Under the pieces are notes generated by a model. The model was not told the DNA's origin. It saw nothing but the letters and a program-made list of their open reading frames with translations, and searched no databases. Source: JAJDZL01 sp965221175 (GTDB lineage: Bacteria; Pseudomonadota; Gammaproteobacteria; Arenicellales; JAJDZL01). From it: a DNA stretch of 64,000 nucleotides. The stretch is taken from contig OZ244867.1 in the NCBI GenBank assembly GCA_965221175.1, forward strand, positions 2,790,001-2,854,000. The letters run 5' to 3'. Position 1 is the first letter of the stretch, and each line of letters opens with the position of its first letter. Position numbers and translations under genes: made by a program. Shown here one piece after another: positions 52,515 to 60,074 of this stretch.

Positions 52515-53902
52515 GTAGAAAATACCGAGCAGACGTGCTAGTAGTTGGTGCCGGTCCAGCCGGCATGGGTGCGGCTATCGAGGCGGCGCGTGCTGGAGCA
52601 AAGACAATAGTGGTCGATGGATTTAGCAGAGCGGGCGGACAGTACTGGATTCAGCCACCTTCGCATCTCAAGGCTGGAGAGAGTCAAGTGAAGGAAGGAG
52701 CCACACAAATCGCTGAGTTGAAGAATCTGGGTGTGGAGATGTTCTCAAATTCAGAAGTGTGGGGAGTACTTCCCGGAAATCGTGTATTGGTTCGTGGGCA
52801 GAATGATGAGTCAATCGAGTTTATTGGAAAGACACTGGTTGTCTGTACCGGTGCACACGACTTGGTCTATCCATTTCCGGGATGGACGCTCCCGGGGGTT
52901 ATGACAGCAGGTGGAGGTCAGCGTTTCGCGAAACTCTCCGGTAAATCACCTGGAAACCGAGTTGTTGTAGCGGGTAGTGGTATTTTTCTATGGGCCGTCG
53001 CAGCTTCAATAGTAAAAGCCGGCGGTAACCTTGTCGGTTTGGTAGAGGCGCGAAAGAATCAACTTGTAGTAATGAATCTTCTTATGCGTTATCCAGAAAA
53101 ATGGATTGAAGCTTATCGATTATTACTCCCTGTCATACGCGCCGGAACTCCACTTCTATCTGGACAGATCGTAAAATCAGCGAAAGGAAACGGTCATCTT
53201 GAATCTATTTGCGTAGGACCTCTGAATAAAAATGGCTCGAAAATTAGTAAAGATCGAAACATAGAAGCAGACTGTTTGCTAGTAGGCCACGGCTTCAGGC
53301 CGATTACGGAAATTACTTCAATTTTGAGGTGTGCACATGACTTCAACCCAAGAAAAGGGGGTTGGTTTTGTATAACAGATTTTGCCACAGGCGCTACCTC
53401 TGTAGAAACGGTTTTTGCGGCGGGGGAGGTGACAGGTGTAGCGGGAGCTCGCCCTGGATTTTTACGTGGCGCGCTTGCAGGTTTGTCCGCAGTGCAGAGT
53501 ATTGGATTTTCGTCTGGCGACCTCAATAAGAAGCGACAAAGAATTTGCCAGGAATTGAAAAGAGCGCAAGCATTTGCCGACAAATTGGGGGAAATGTTTG
53601 AACCACTGCCAGGAATGGCGTCATTGGTTGCCAATGAAACCGTTGTCTGTCGATGCGAGGAAGTTACTTGGGGTGAAGTACTGGCAGCATGGAATGATGG
53701 AGCCGACAATTTATACGGTATCAAACTTTGGACTCGAATCGGCATGGGACGTTGTCAGGGCCGTATCTGTGGCGATGCCCTAGCAGCGTTACTTGCCGAC
53801 AAATTCAATGCTGATCAAGAACAACTCCTATTTAATCAGCCACGTTTGCCCATTCGTCCAGTGTCATTGAGCCAAGTGCAGGAATCCCTTTCGGCCTATT
53901 GA
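52511..53902 (+). CDS. FAD/NAD-binding dehydrogenase subunit with BFD-like cluster (HcnB/OoxA-like)
   Basis: 463 residues. The first Rossmann fold is LVVGAGPAGMGAAIEAARAG, FSRAGGQYW, and the second is RVVVAGSGIFLWAVAASIVK. Near the C-terminus CRCEEVTWGEVLAAW and GMGRCQGRICG supply four cysteines of a BFD-like 2Fe-2S site. This is the alpha-like subunit of HcnABC/opine oxidase-type enzymes. It completes the set of FAD oxidase, small 2Fe-2S protein and FAD/NAD reductase. Last gene of the run; no terminator is obvious downstream. Confidence 0.88.
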   Translation: MSRKYRADVLVVGAGPAGMGAAIEAARAGAKTIVVDGFSRAGGQYWIQPPSHLKAGESQVKEGATQIAELKNLGVEMFSNSEVWGVLPGNRVLVRGQNDESIEFIGKTLVVCTGAHDLVYPFPGWTLPGVMTAGGGQRFAKLSGKSPGNRVVVAGSGIFLWAVAASIVKAGGNLVGLVEARKNQLVVMNLLMRYPEKWIEAYRLLLPVIRAGTPLLSGQIVKSAKGNGHLESICVGPLNKNGSKISKDRNIEADCLLVGHGFRPITEITSILRCAHDFNPRKGGWFCITDFATGATSVETVFAAGEVTGVAGARPGFLRGALAGLSAVQSIGFSSGDLNKKRQRICQELKRAQAFADKLGEMFEPLPGMASLVANETVVCRCEEVTWGEVLAAWNDGADNLYGIKLWTRIGMGRCQGRICGDALAALLADKFNADQEQLLFNQPRLPIRPVSLSQVQESLSAY

Positions 53903-54056
53903 GTACGAATTTTCTCCTTAACAAAAACCGTACGCGCGAAATCACAGAACCAATTCAGTACCGCTTGACCTGCGTAGTGGCAGTTTGCACTTGAACAATT
54001 CTGAATTGCTGGTGATTCATAACCGTCGGAACGACCTGTTTCGCCGGGCCTGGTCC

Positions 54057-54428
54057 TCAGATCAAATCATCTATGTCCACGTTCAGGGCTTCAGCAATGT
54101 TGGCCAATGTCCTAGTTGAGCCGGTACGTCTGCCTCTTTCGGTCTGCGAAAGATAGACTGCATTGATACCAGCGTCTTGGGCTAGTTGTTTCTGCGTCAT
54201 TCCACGATGAACACGATATGTCTTGACGGCACTCTCTCCTGCTAACAGGCGGTCCACCACATCAATTGGAAAGAACTCTTCGTCGGCGAATTTGGTGCTG
54301 TCATAAAGATCTTCATTACTTAGGTTGGCATCAGTACCGACTGCGGTCAAGCGTTTATACATCTGCCATGGAATAACGGCGAACGCTGGGTTTCCATTTT
54401 CGTCGAGGATGACTTGCGGTTTGATTAT
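54057..54428 (-). CDS. Xre-family antitoxin-like protein with an unusual start
   Basis: An HTH_3 domain lies at the C-terminus (GMTQKQLAQDAGINAVYLSQ). The ATG at 54362 gives 101 residues, but the frame continues upstream as IIKPQVILDENGNPAFAVIP then WQMYKRL, the N-terminal domain expected for this antitoxin group. The codon at the expected start (54428-54426) is ATA, preceded at good distance by GGAG. Either ATA (or the next ATC) is used or the start is mutated. No RelE-type toxin gene is adjacent. Confidence 0.7.
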   Translation of the reverse strand: MIKPQVILDENGNPAFAVIPWQMYKRLTAVGTDANLSNEDLYDSTKFADEEFFPIDVVDRLLAGESAVKTYRVHRGMTQKQLAQDAGINAVYLSQTERGRRTGSTRTLANIAEALNVDIDDLI

Positions 54429-54512
54429 GTCGTTCTCCTACTGCTTGTAACTCTAAGAATCACAATATTTCGTGACTACAGAACTCGGAGCAAAATTCTT
54501 AACTTTAACCAA

Positions 54513-54986
54513 TTAGTGAGTGTCGAAATTGTTGTAAGGTGTTTCCAATGCTATTGCAGTGTAGATTTTCAGAATGCATTGCTTTATCGGGTGATTCTCT
54601 TCAACGAACCTAAAATCCATCAGTCGAATGCGAGCTTTAGCCTCATTGAAGGCCGCCAAAAACTCATCGTCTTTCATAAGACCTTCTCTACTATATGGAC
54701 CGTGTTCATAACTTGGCTTGACCTTACCTGTGGTTTCTCGTGCGAGCCTAAATGCAAATGAAGCCGAGTGACGAGTTGCTCCGGGATTACAGTGCCCTCC
54801 GTATCTTTTTCGAATATTATTCGACCTCCCGACGTAGAGATGTCCATTATCACGTTCGGAGAATAAGTACACACCTCGTTTAGGGGTAAATCCATCAAAG
54901 GACCCGTTTCGAACGGGTCTCATGTTCATAAGCTGCTCAATAGAGCGGGAAGTCTCTTCGATTAAATCCAAAAATTTCGAATTCAT
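54513..54986 (-). CDS. GIY-YIG-like endonuclease domain protein
   Basis: 157 residues. RGVYLFSERDNGHLYVGRSN then NIRKRYGGHCNP is a GIY-YIG core (GVYLF...LYVGRS) with the following Arg. The C-terminal half is helical (FLAAFNEAKARIRLMDFRFV then EENHPIKQCILKIYTA) with the Glu expected of the metal site. GIY-YIG domains cut DNA in repair, restriction or homing. It lies 150 bp from a divergent SLOG-like gene. Exact role unknown. Confidence 0.75.
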   Translation of the reverse strand: MNSKFLDLIEETSRSIEQLMNMRPVRNGSFDGFTPKRGVYLFSERDNGHLYVGRSNNIRKRYGGHCNPGATRHSASFAFRLARETTGKVKPSYEHGPYSREGLMKDDEFLAAFNEAKARIRLMDFRFVEENHPIKQCILKIYTAIALETPYNNFDTH

Positions 54987-55140
54987 TATTTCATCGTTGT
55001 GAATTTCTTTATTATTGTGAGTAACTGTTCATTTCGTTTGAGTATATCAAGTAAATTTAGAGATGCTTAACGATCGCGAATGGCAAACTAGGAATCGCAT
55101 CCGTTTCAGTTCTGACAATGACCAAAACGACGAGTAAAAG

Positions 55141-55701
55141 ATGACGACTGTTTTCTTATCTGGGTCACGCAAGATCAGTCGATTAAATGACATAGTTCTG
55201 TCTCGGGTTCAAGATATGCTAGACCAAAGCATTCATGTCGTCATCGGTGATGCCAATGGAGCGGATAAGGCACTCCAAAAATATTTAGCCGATCAGTACT
55301 ATCGTAACGTGTTGGTATTCTATGTTGGACGGGTTTGCCGGAACAATGTCGGTGACTGGGACATGCGCGAGGTTTTTGCCGATCGAAAACTCAAGGGTAG
55401 GGCGTTTTATACCAAGAAAGACAAAGAAATGGCATCGCTAGCTGACTTTGGGTTTGTGATTTGGGACGGCAAGAGCATCGGATCAATCAATAACGTGTAT
55501 GAATTGTTGAAAAACGGGAAAATGGCCATCGTTTATCTCGCACTAGAGAAGCGCTTCATAGACGTTAAAGTTTCTAGTGATTTAGAAAATTTGCTCCAGA
55601 ACTGTAATAAATCTGACTACCATGCAATCTATAAATCACTTGGGATAATTCGAGAGCGCGATGAATTGTCTTTGAGCATTCAAGGAGAATTGAATTTTTA
55701 G
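55141..55701 (+). CDS. SLOG/DprA-like Rossmann nucleotide-binding protein
   Basis: 186 residues. VFLSGSRKISRLND, VVIGDANGADKALQKYLADQ and EMASLADFGFVIWDGKSIGS with INNVYELLKNGK resemble the SLOG superfamily, which binds or processes nucleotides, nucleotide derivatives or DNA. The GDANGAD loop replaces the GGG.xG motif of LOG proteins. The tail is extra (RERDELSLSIQGE). SLOG proteins often act in nucleotide-signalling conflict systems. The ATG follows a purine-rich stretch. Divergent from the GIY-YIG gene. Confidence 0.7.
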   Translation: MTTVFLSGSRKISRLNDIVLSRVQDMLDQSIHVVIGDANGADKALQKYLADQYYRNVLVFYVGRVCRNNVGDWDMREVFADRKLKGRAFYTKKDKEMASLADFGFVIWDGKSIGSINNVYELLKNGKMAIVYLALEKRFIDVKVSSDLENLLQNCNKSDYHAIYKSLGIIRERDELSLSIQGELNF

Positions 55702-55704
55702 ACG

Positions 55705-55860
55705 CCTCCTATGGCGAAGTTCACCATGATCGCATACGTCTTCGTAGCCAAGTGTGATGCCGTAAATGGCTGCCGCGAAGTTGCTCGACAGAATGTTCGA
55801 TTTTGTCGGGATTTCGATAATTGGTTAAATACTCGAAAAGACGTGGAAACATCTTCATGA
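55705..55860 (-). pseudogene. IS1380-family transposase fragment
   Basis: One minus frame reads LFEYLTNYRNPDKIEHSVEQ, and the next AAIYGITLGYEDVCDHGELR. This is the segment of IS1380 transposases usually written RDPxxIEHSLxxLLxQRxxGLxLGYEDLNDHDxLR. The frame shifts between the two parts and the rest of the gene is absent. Confidence 0.75.
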
Positions 55861-55932
55861 TCTAGTCTACTATTCGGAACAGTAGTTTCAAGATTGATTA
55901 ATTCGTTAGGCTAAATTTGGTCTGCACAAAAT

Positions 55933-56523
55933 TTATTTCTTGAAAATTTTGTCGGCATTGATGATTGAGCTTGCCATCTCAGATACTGTAACCTGCTTGT
56001 TCATCGCCTCTGTTCTAATGAGGGCGTAGGCGTCATCTTCATCAATATTCTGATGTTCAGCTAGAATACGTGTCGCTCTCTCGACCAGCCTTCGTGCTTT
56101 CAGTGTTTCGTCCAGTTTTGCAATTCGCGCGTTCAGTCTCCCTTCGTACTTGAAAATGGATAGGGCTGTGAGTAGATTGGCCAAGACTCCAATTGGTCGG
56201 ATTGGTTTTGTAATAACACCATGAACGCCAATATTGGTAATTGACTGCAAAACGAGTGGGTTCTCATAGGAAACGACCGCAATTAAAGCTGACTGGTGCC
56301 AATCGCTCAATTGGCCGAGACTGTCACTTTGGTCAGGATCAGCAAGAAAGAAGACAGCGTTAGCGCCACTGAGTGCTGCTTCTTGAAACGGCCATGCCTC
56401 GCTGACCTTGCAACCGATTCTTCGCAGTTGAAGTGAAAGAATTCTCTGATCGTCGTCCTGCGGGTGTATGACTACGACCTTGGTATTGCGAATGTCACGA
56501 ATTAGCCGGTCGTTTTCCATCAT
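55933..56523 (-). CDS. amiR: AmiR-type ANTAR antiterminator
   Basis: 196 residues. The N-terminal pseudo-receiver (VVVIHPQDDDQRILSLQLRR, NAVFFLADPDQ, ALIAVVSYENPLVLQSITNI) lacks the phospho-acceptor Asp at the usual point, as AmiR does. A coiled coil follows (LNARIAKLDETLKARRLVER) and the ANTAR RNA-binding helices (RILAEHQNIDEDDAYALIRT, EAMNKQVTVSEMASSIIN). ANTAR proteins bind hairpins in the leader of the target mRNA and prevent termination. It follows the AmiC-like gene by 28 bp. The terminator at 62862 lies in the same regulon and may be a target. Confidence 0.85.
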   Translation of the reverse strand: MMENDRLIRDIRNTKVVVIHPQDDDQRILSLQLRRIGCKVSEAWPFQEAALSGANAVFFLADPDQSDSLGQLSDWHQSALIAVVSYENPLVLQSITNIGVHGVITKPIRPIGVLANLLTALSIFKYEGRLNARIAKLDETLKARRLVERATRILAEHQNIDEDDAYALIRTEAMNKQVTVSEMASSIINADKIFKK

Positions 56524-56551
56524 TACTAGATCCCCATTTCACCTAAGGCAG

Positions 56552-57712
56552 TCAAATTGTAACGATAGTTCTGTCGTAAGCAACGAGATATGGGTCCGGC
56601 TTCACTGGTTCTGGGGCCTGCCACACGACCTCGAAGGTACCTTCTGTTGTGGATTTTCCGATACGTGGCGTGACATAGACATGGTTATTGTCTGGATCAA
56701 TCATGATCCTTCCTTGGGGCGCCTCGAATTGAGCGCCCTGCATTGTACTCAACAGTAGTTCGGGCGATTGACTACTCATACGGGTCAGTGCCCGAGCCAT
56801 TACGCGAACTTGAGAATACGTTGCCTCTGAGTAGACGCAAGGCATATCGTCGGGCCCATACCTTGATTCGTACCGGGCAAGGAAGTCTTGGTTCGTATCT
56901 GTTTTGATGGACTGAAAATAGGGAAGTGCTGTGATATGGCCTGCACGTGATTCAACGCTCATGCATGCCAATTCGCTTTCGCTCGTCGTCAAACTAGCGA
57001 TTGGACAAATCTTCGCGTTGATGCCCTTGCTATGACAGGCCTCGTATAACTTCGCGGTGTCGCCGCCAACAACTGTCGACAATATGACGCTTGAGCCGGA
57101 TTCCGCTAGTTTCTCGGCAGCGAAGTGGAAGCGTTCGTCATCGGCGCCCTGAGGCAAATAAATCTCAGCTGTAGCAGAGCCGTTGCTCTCAACTAAAAAT
57201 TCCTTAACGATTCGGTTGATTTCGCGAGGAAAAATGTAATCCGAGCCGACAAGGCCGAATTTTTTCCCATACTTGTTGAACAGATATTCGACCAGTGGGA
57301 TAACCGTCTGATTAGGTGTTGCTCCGGTGTACACAATATTAGGTGAGTATTCAAAGCCCTCATAAAATGACGGGTAAAAAAGCAGAGCACCGTGTCGTTC
57401 GACAATGGGAAGCACCGCTTTGCGAGCGGCAGAAGAGCAGCATCCAAATATCACTGAAACGCGATCCTGCGTGAGTAGTTTCTTTGCCAGTTCTCGATAG
57501 ATGTTAGGGTCTGATTTTGGTTCTTCAATGATAGGATGAAGAGGCAAACCGCCGACGCCACCATTCTCGTTAATCTCGTCGATTGCCATCAGAGTACCTT
57601 TTAGGTGTGCCGTTTCGGTTACCGCCATTGGACCGCTTTGCGAGAATAGCACTCCAATGGAAACCCGGGAATTGCTTCCGGTATCAGAATCATTGCTTAT
57701 GGTACTGGTCAT
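56552..57712 (-). CDS. amiC: AmiC-like amide sensor
   Basis: 386 residues of the periplasmic binding fold I without signal peptide. The sequence starts after a polar stretch with VSIGVLFSQSGPMAVTETAH, then VIFGCCSSAARKAVLPIVER, ALLFYPSFYEGFEYSPNIVY and FGLVGSDYIFPREINRI, closely like Pseudomonas AmiC and UrtA-type proteins. Cytoplasmic AmiC binds AmiR and releases it when an amide is bound. Adjacent AmiR, amidase and transporter genes fully support this. Gene name by similarity and context. Confidence 0.88.
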   Translation of the reverse strand: MTSTISNDSDTGSNSRVSIGVLFSQSGPMAVTETAHLKGTLMAIDEINENGGVGGLPLHPIIEEPKSDPNIYRELAKKLLTQDRVSVIFGCCSSAARKAVLPIVERHGALLFYPSFYEGFEYSPNIVYTGATPNQTVIPLVEYLFNKYGKKFGLVGSDYIFPREINRIVKEFLVESNGSATAEIYLPQGADDERFHFAAEKLAESGSSVILSTVVGGDTAKLYEACHSKGINAKICPIASLTTSESELACMSVESRAGHITALPYFQSIKTDTNQDFLARYESRYGPDDMPCVYSEATYSQVRVMARALTRMSSQSPELLLSTMQGAQFEAPQGRIMIDPDNNHVYVTPRIGKSTTEGTFEVVWQAPEPVKPDPYLVAYDRTIVTI

Positions 57713-57762
57713 CCGATCAATTCTTGGTCTGTGTTGAAGATTCTAACGTATGAACTAGATTA

Positions 57763-59160
57763 TTAGTTGGGCTTTAATTTATGCCATTCAGTCATCTTTT
57801 GAAATCGATCCGCAATGGTAATAATGTTGTTTTCTCCGTAGGCCGGCCCGACAAGCATAAACCCTATTGGAAGCCCTTTAGAGTTGTGTCCACATGGGAC
57901 GGAGATTGCCGGCAAGCCAGAGAAATTTGCAATCCAGGCGATAGACGTCATCGCATCTTGAGAAGTGATTGAACTGCCGTTGATGTTGATTTCACTTTGT
58001 CCAATTCGCGGAGCCGTCACAGGGAGGGTTGGCATTGCGATCATGTCATAGTGCTCGAAAAGCTCGCTGAGTCTTTGATTGAATAAAGCGCGAAACTGTT
58101 GGGCTTTCAGATAACTTGGTGCGGATAAGCACCGTCCCGCTTCGATTTGAACTCTGACATTGTCAGAATATTTTTCGGCGCAATCCGAGAGGAACTGTGC
58201 GTGATAGGTTGCGGCCTCACTATGAAGAATGATTTTCCATGCACCGAAGCCTGTCTTCAAATCTGCGATCTCTACATCGTTGATGATAGCCCCATCATCT
58301 TCCAATAACCTTAGTGCTTCTTCATTGGAAGCAGCAACGGAGCTGTCACAAAGAATCTCATCGCTACGAAGAACAGCAATTCGCACTCGTTCGCCAAGTT
58401 GCTCCGCATGATTGTTATTGCTTGTGCCGAATGTTGCCGGATCTTTTGGATCCTCGCCAGAAATAATTCTGAAAAGAAGGCCGAGATCCTGAGCAGATCG
58501 TGCCATTGGGCCGCTGGTATCGAGAGACCATGATAAAGGAAGGATGCCAGCTCGGCTGACACGCCCAAAGGTTGTTTTCAGCCCACACACCCCACATCCA
58601 GCTGCTGGAATTCGGACTGAACCTCCCGTGTCGCTTCCCAAAGCAGCAGGAACCATCCTTGCTGCCAACGCCGCCCCTGATCCTCCGCTGGATCCGCCGG
58701 TTATATGGTCGATGTTCCATGGATTGCGTGTAGGTCCACAGGAAGAAACTTCATTGGTAGCGCCGTAAGCCCATTCGTGCATATTCGTCTTTCCGATGAC
58801 AATTGCACCTGCACCGCGAAGTTTCGCAACAACGGTCGCATCCATTCCGTTCGGTTTGCCTTGATGAACTTGCGAGCAGGCGGTCGTCGGAAAATCTGCA
58901 GTCCAGTAATTGTCCTTCACTGCAACGGGAATTCCGTGTAGTGGGCCGGCAAATTGCCCGTTTGCAGCTTGAGTGTCGAATGCCTGGGCTTGTTCTAGTG
59001 CCCATTCGGAGTTGAATGTGACGAACGCATTTGTTGAACTTTGAGCCGCCTCTATCTGGCTGATACAACTGCGTACCAGTTCAGATGCAGATATTTTGCG
59101 TTGATAGATCAACTTTCGTAGTTCGACAACATCTAGTTCATTTAGTTGGTTATTGTTCAT
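57763..59160 (-). CDS. Amidase-signature family amidase
   Basis: About 465 residues of the amidase-signature family. The catalytic lysine is in HGIPVAVKDNYWTADF, the cis-serine in HITGGSSGGSGAALAARMVP, and the nucleophile serine in LGSDTGGSVRIPAAG. The C-terminus has AWIANFSGLPAISVPCG and LPIGFMLVGPAYGEN. It hydrolyses an amide to acid and ammonia. The ATG giving MNNNQLNELD at 59160 sits behind a GAGTGAG site and 1 bp from the upstream small gene's stop, so it is preferred over starts to 59229. It probably acts on the imported amide. Confidence 0.92.
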   Translation of the reverse strand: MNNNQLNELDVVELRKLIYQRKISASELVRSCISQIEAAQSSTNAFVTFNSEWALEQAQAFDTQAANGQFAGPLHGIPVAVKDNYWTADFPTTACSQVHQGKPNGMDATVVAKLRGAGAIVIGKTNMHEWAYGATNEVSSCGPTRNPWNIDHITGGSSGGSGAALAARMVPAALGSDTGGSVRIPAAGCGVCGLKTTFGRVSRAGILPLSWSLDTSGPMARSAQDLGLLFRIISGEDPKDPATFGTSNNNHAEQLGERVRIAVLRSDEILCDSSVAASNEEALRLLEDDGAIINDVEIADLKTGFGAWKIILHSEAATYHAQFLSDCAEKYSDNVRVQIEAGRCLSAPSYLKAQQFRALFNQRLSELFEHYDMIAMPTLPVTAPRIGQSEININGSSITSQDAMTSIAWIANFSGLPAISVPCGHNSKGLPIGFMLVGPAYGENNIITIADRFQKMTEWHKLKPN

Positions 59161-59161
59161 A

Positions 59162-59362
59162 TTACTCACTCTTGTCATTGCACATTGTTGCAACGGAAAA
59201 TCGAATGTCGGGTTCGATCCACGACACACCTTCCAGTGATTTCATAGTTTTCTGTGCGTCATTCAGTATCGCCAAGACTTGATCAATTTGATCGTCGTTG
59301 AGCGATGCCCAATCCATTTGTTCACGATGTGCTATTAATTTTTCTTTTGTCCAATTTGTCAT
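59162..59362 (-). CDS. Small GatC/AtzG-like amidase partner
   Basis: 66 residues starting MTNWTKEKLIAHREQMDW, behind GGAG at 8 nt. It continues LNDDQIDQVLAILNDAQKTM and EPDIRFSVATM. Size, helical character and position directly upstream of an amidase-signature enzyme match GatC- or AtzG-like (DUF4089-type) small subunits, which wrap around such amidases. The family assignment rests partly on context. Confidence 0.6.
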   Translation of the reverse strand: MTNWTKEKLIAHREQMDWASLNDDQIDQVLAILNDAQKTMKSLEGVSWIEPDIRFSVATMCNDKSE

Positions 59363-59375
59363 TGTTGATCTCCGA

Positions 59376-60074
59376 TTAAACGCCAAGCAATTCATGAAGG
59401 AGCGCTTTGTTTGCGAGGAGGTGTTCTTTGGATGTCTCCTGAGTAACCGTACCATTGTTCAGGATGTACGCGCGTTCGGCCAAGGAAAGGCAAAAATCAA
59501 GATTCTGTTCCGCCACCAAGATTGAAAGTCCGCGTTCTTTGTTGAGGCGTTTGAGAATATCCGTAATCTCATCAATTATTGACGGTTGCACGCCTTCCGT
59601 CGGTTCGTCGAGGAGAAGTACCTTCGGTTTTGTTGCGAGTGCTCGTGCGATTGAGAGAATTTGCTGTTGCCCTCCACTCAAATTTCCTGCCAAGGCATCT
59701 CTTTTTTCTTTGAGAATTGGAAAATCGCTGAAAGCCTCGCTTATGGCGGCTTTTCGGTCATGACCACACGCTATCGCAGCAGCTGCAATATTCTCAGGAA
59801 CACTCATTCTAGGGAACACGAACCGTCCCTGCGGAACATAACCCAACCCCATTTTTACTCTTTTCGAAGTAGAGGATGGCAGCGTCTTGCCGTTTATAGA
59901 AACAGACCCGCCAAAGTTATCAATGAGCCCCATCGCATACTTCATTAATGTCGATTTACCTACGCCATTGCGACCAAGAAGCGCGACGATTTCAGCTTCA
60001 CCAACCGTAAGCGAGGAATCGTGGATTATGGTAACTTTCTTATACCCGCCTTTGGCGTCAGAGATTGCGAACAT
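59376..60074 (-). CDS. Branched-chain/amide ABC transporter ATPase (LivF/UrtE type)
   Basis: About 232 residues. It has Walker A VALLGRNGVGKSTLMKYAMG, LGYVPQGRFVFPRMSVPENI (Q-loop), signature NLSGGQQQILSIARALATKP, Walker B VLLLDEPTEGVQPSIIDEIT and a short C-terminal region, all LivF/UrtE-like. GGGAGG precedes the ATG at 60074, which overlaps the fused permease-ATPase gene by 17 bp. It forms the second ATP-binding subunit with the fused LivG part. Confidence 0.9.
   Translation of the reverse strand: MFAISDAKGGYKKVTIIHDSSLTVGEAEIVALLGRNGVGKSTLMKYAMGLIDNFGGSVSINGKTLPSSTSKRVKMGLGYVPQGRFVFPRMSVPENIAAAAIACGHDRKAAISEAFSDFPILKEKRDALAGNLSGGQQQILSIARALATKPKVLLLDEPTEGVQPSIIDEITDILKRLNKERGLSILVAEQNLDFCLSLAERAYILNNGTVTQETSKEHLLANKALLHELLGV

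Noticed and set aside
55710..55859. Possible 49-residue plus-strand small protein
   Set aside because: The opposite strand carries recognisable IS1380 transposase text, so the plus frame is a shadow.
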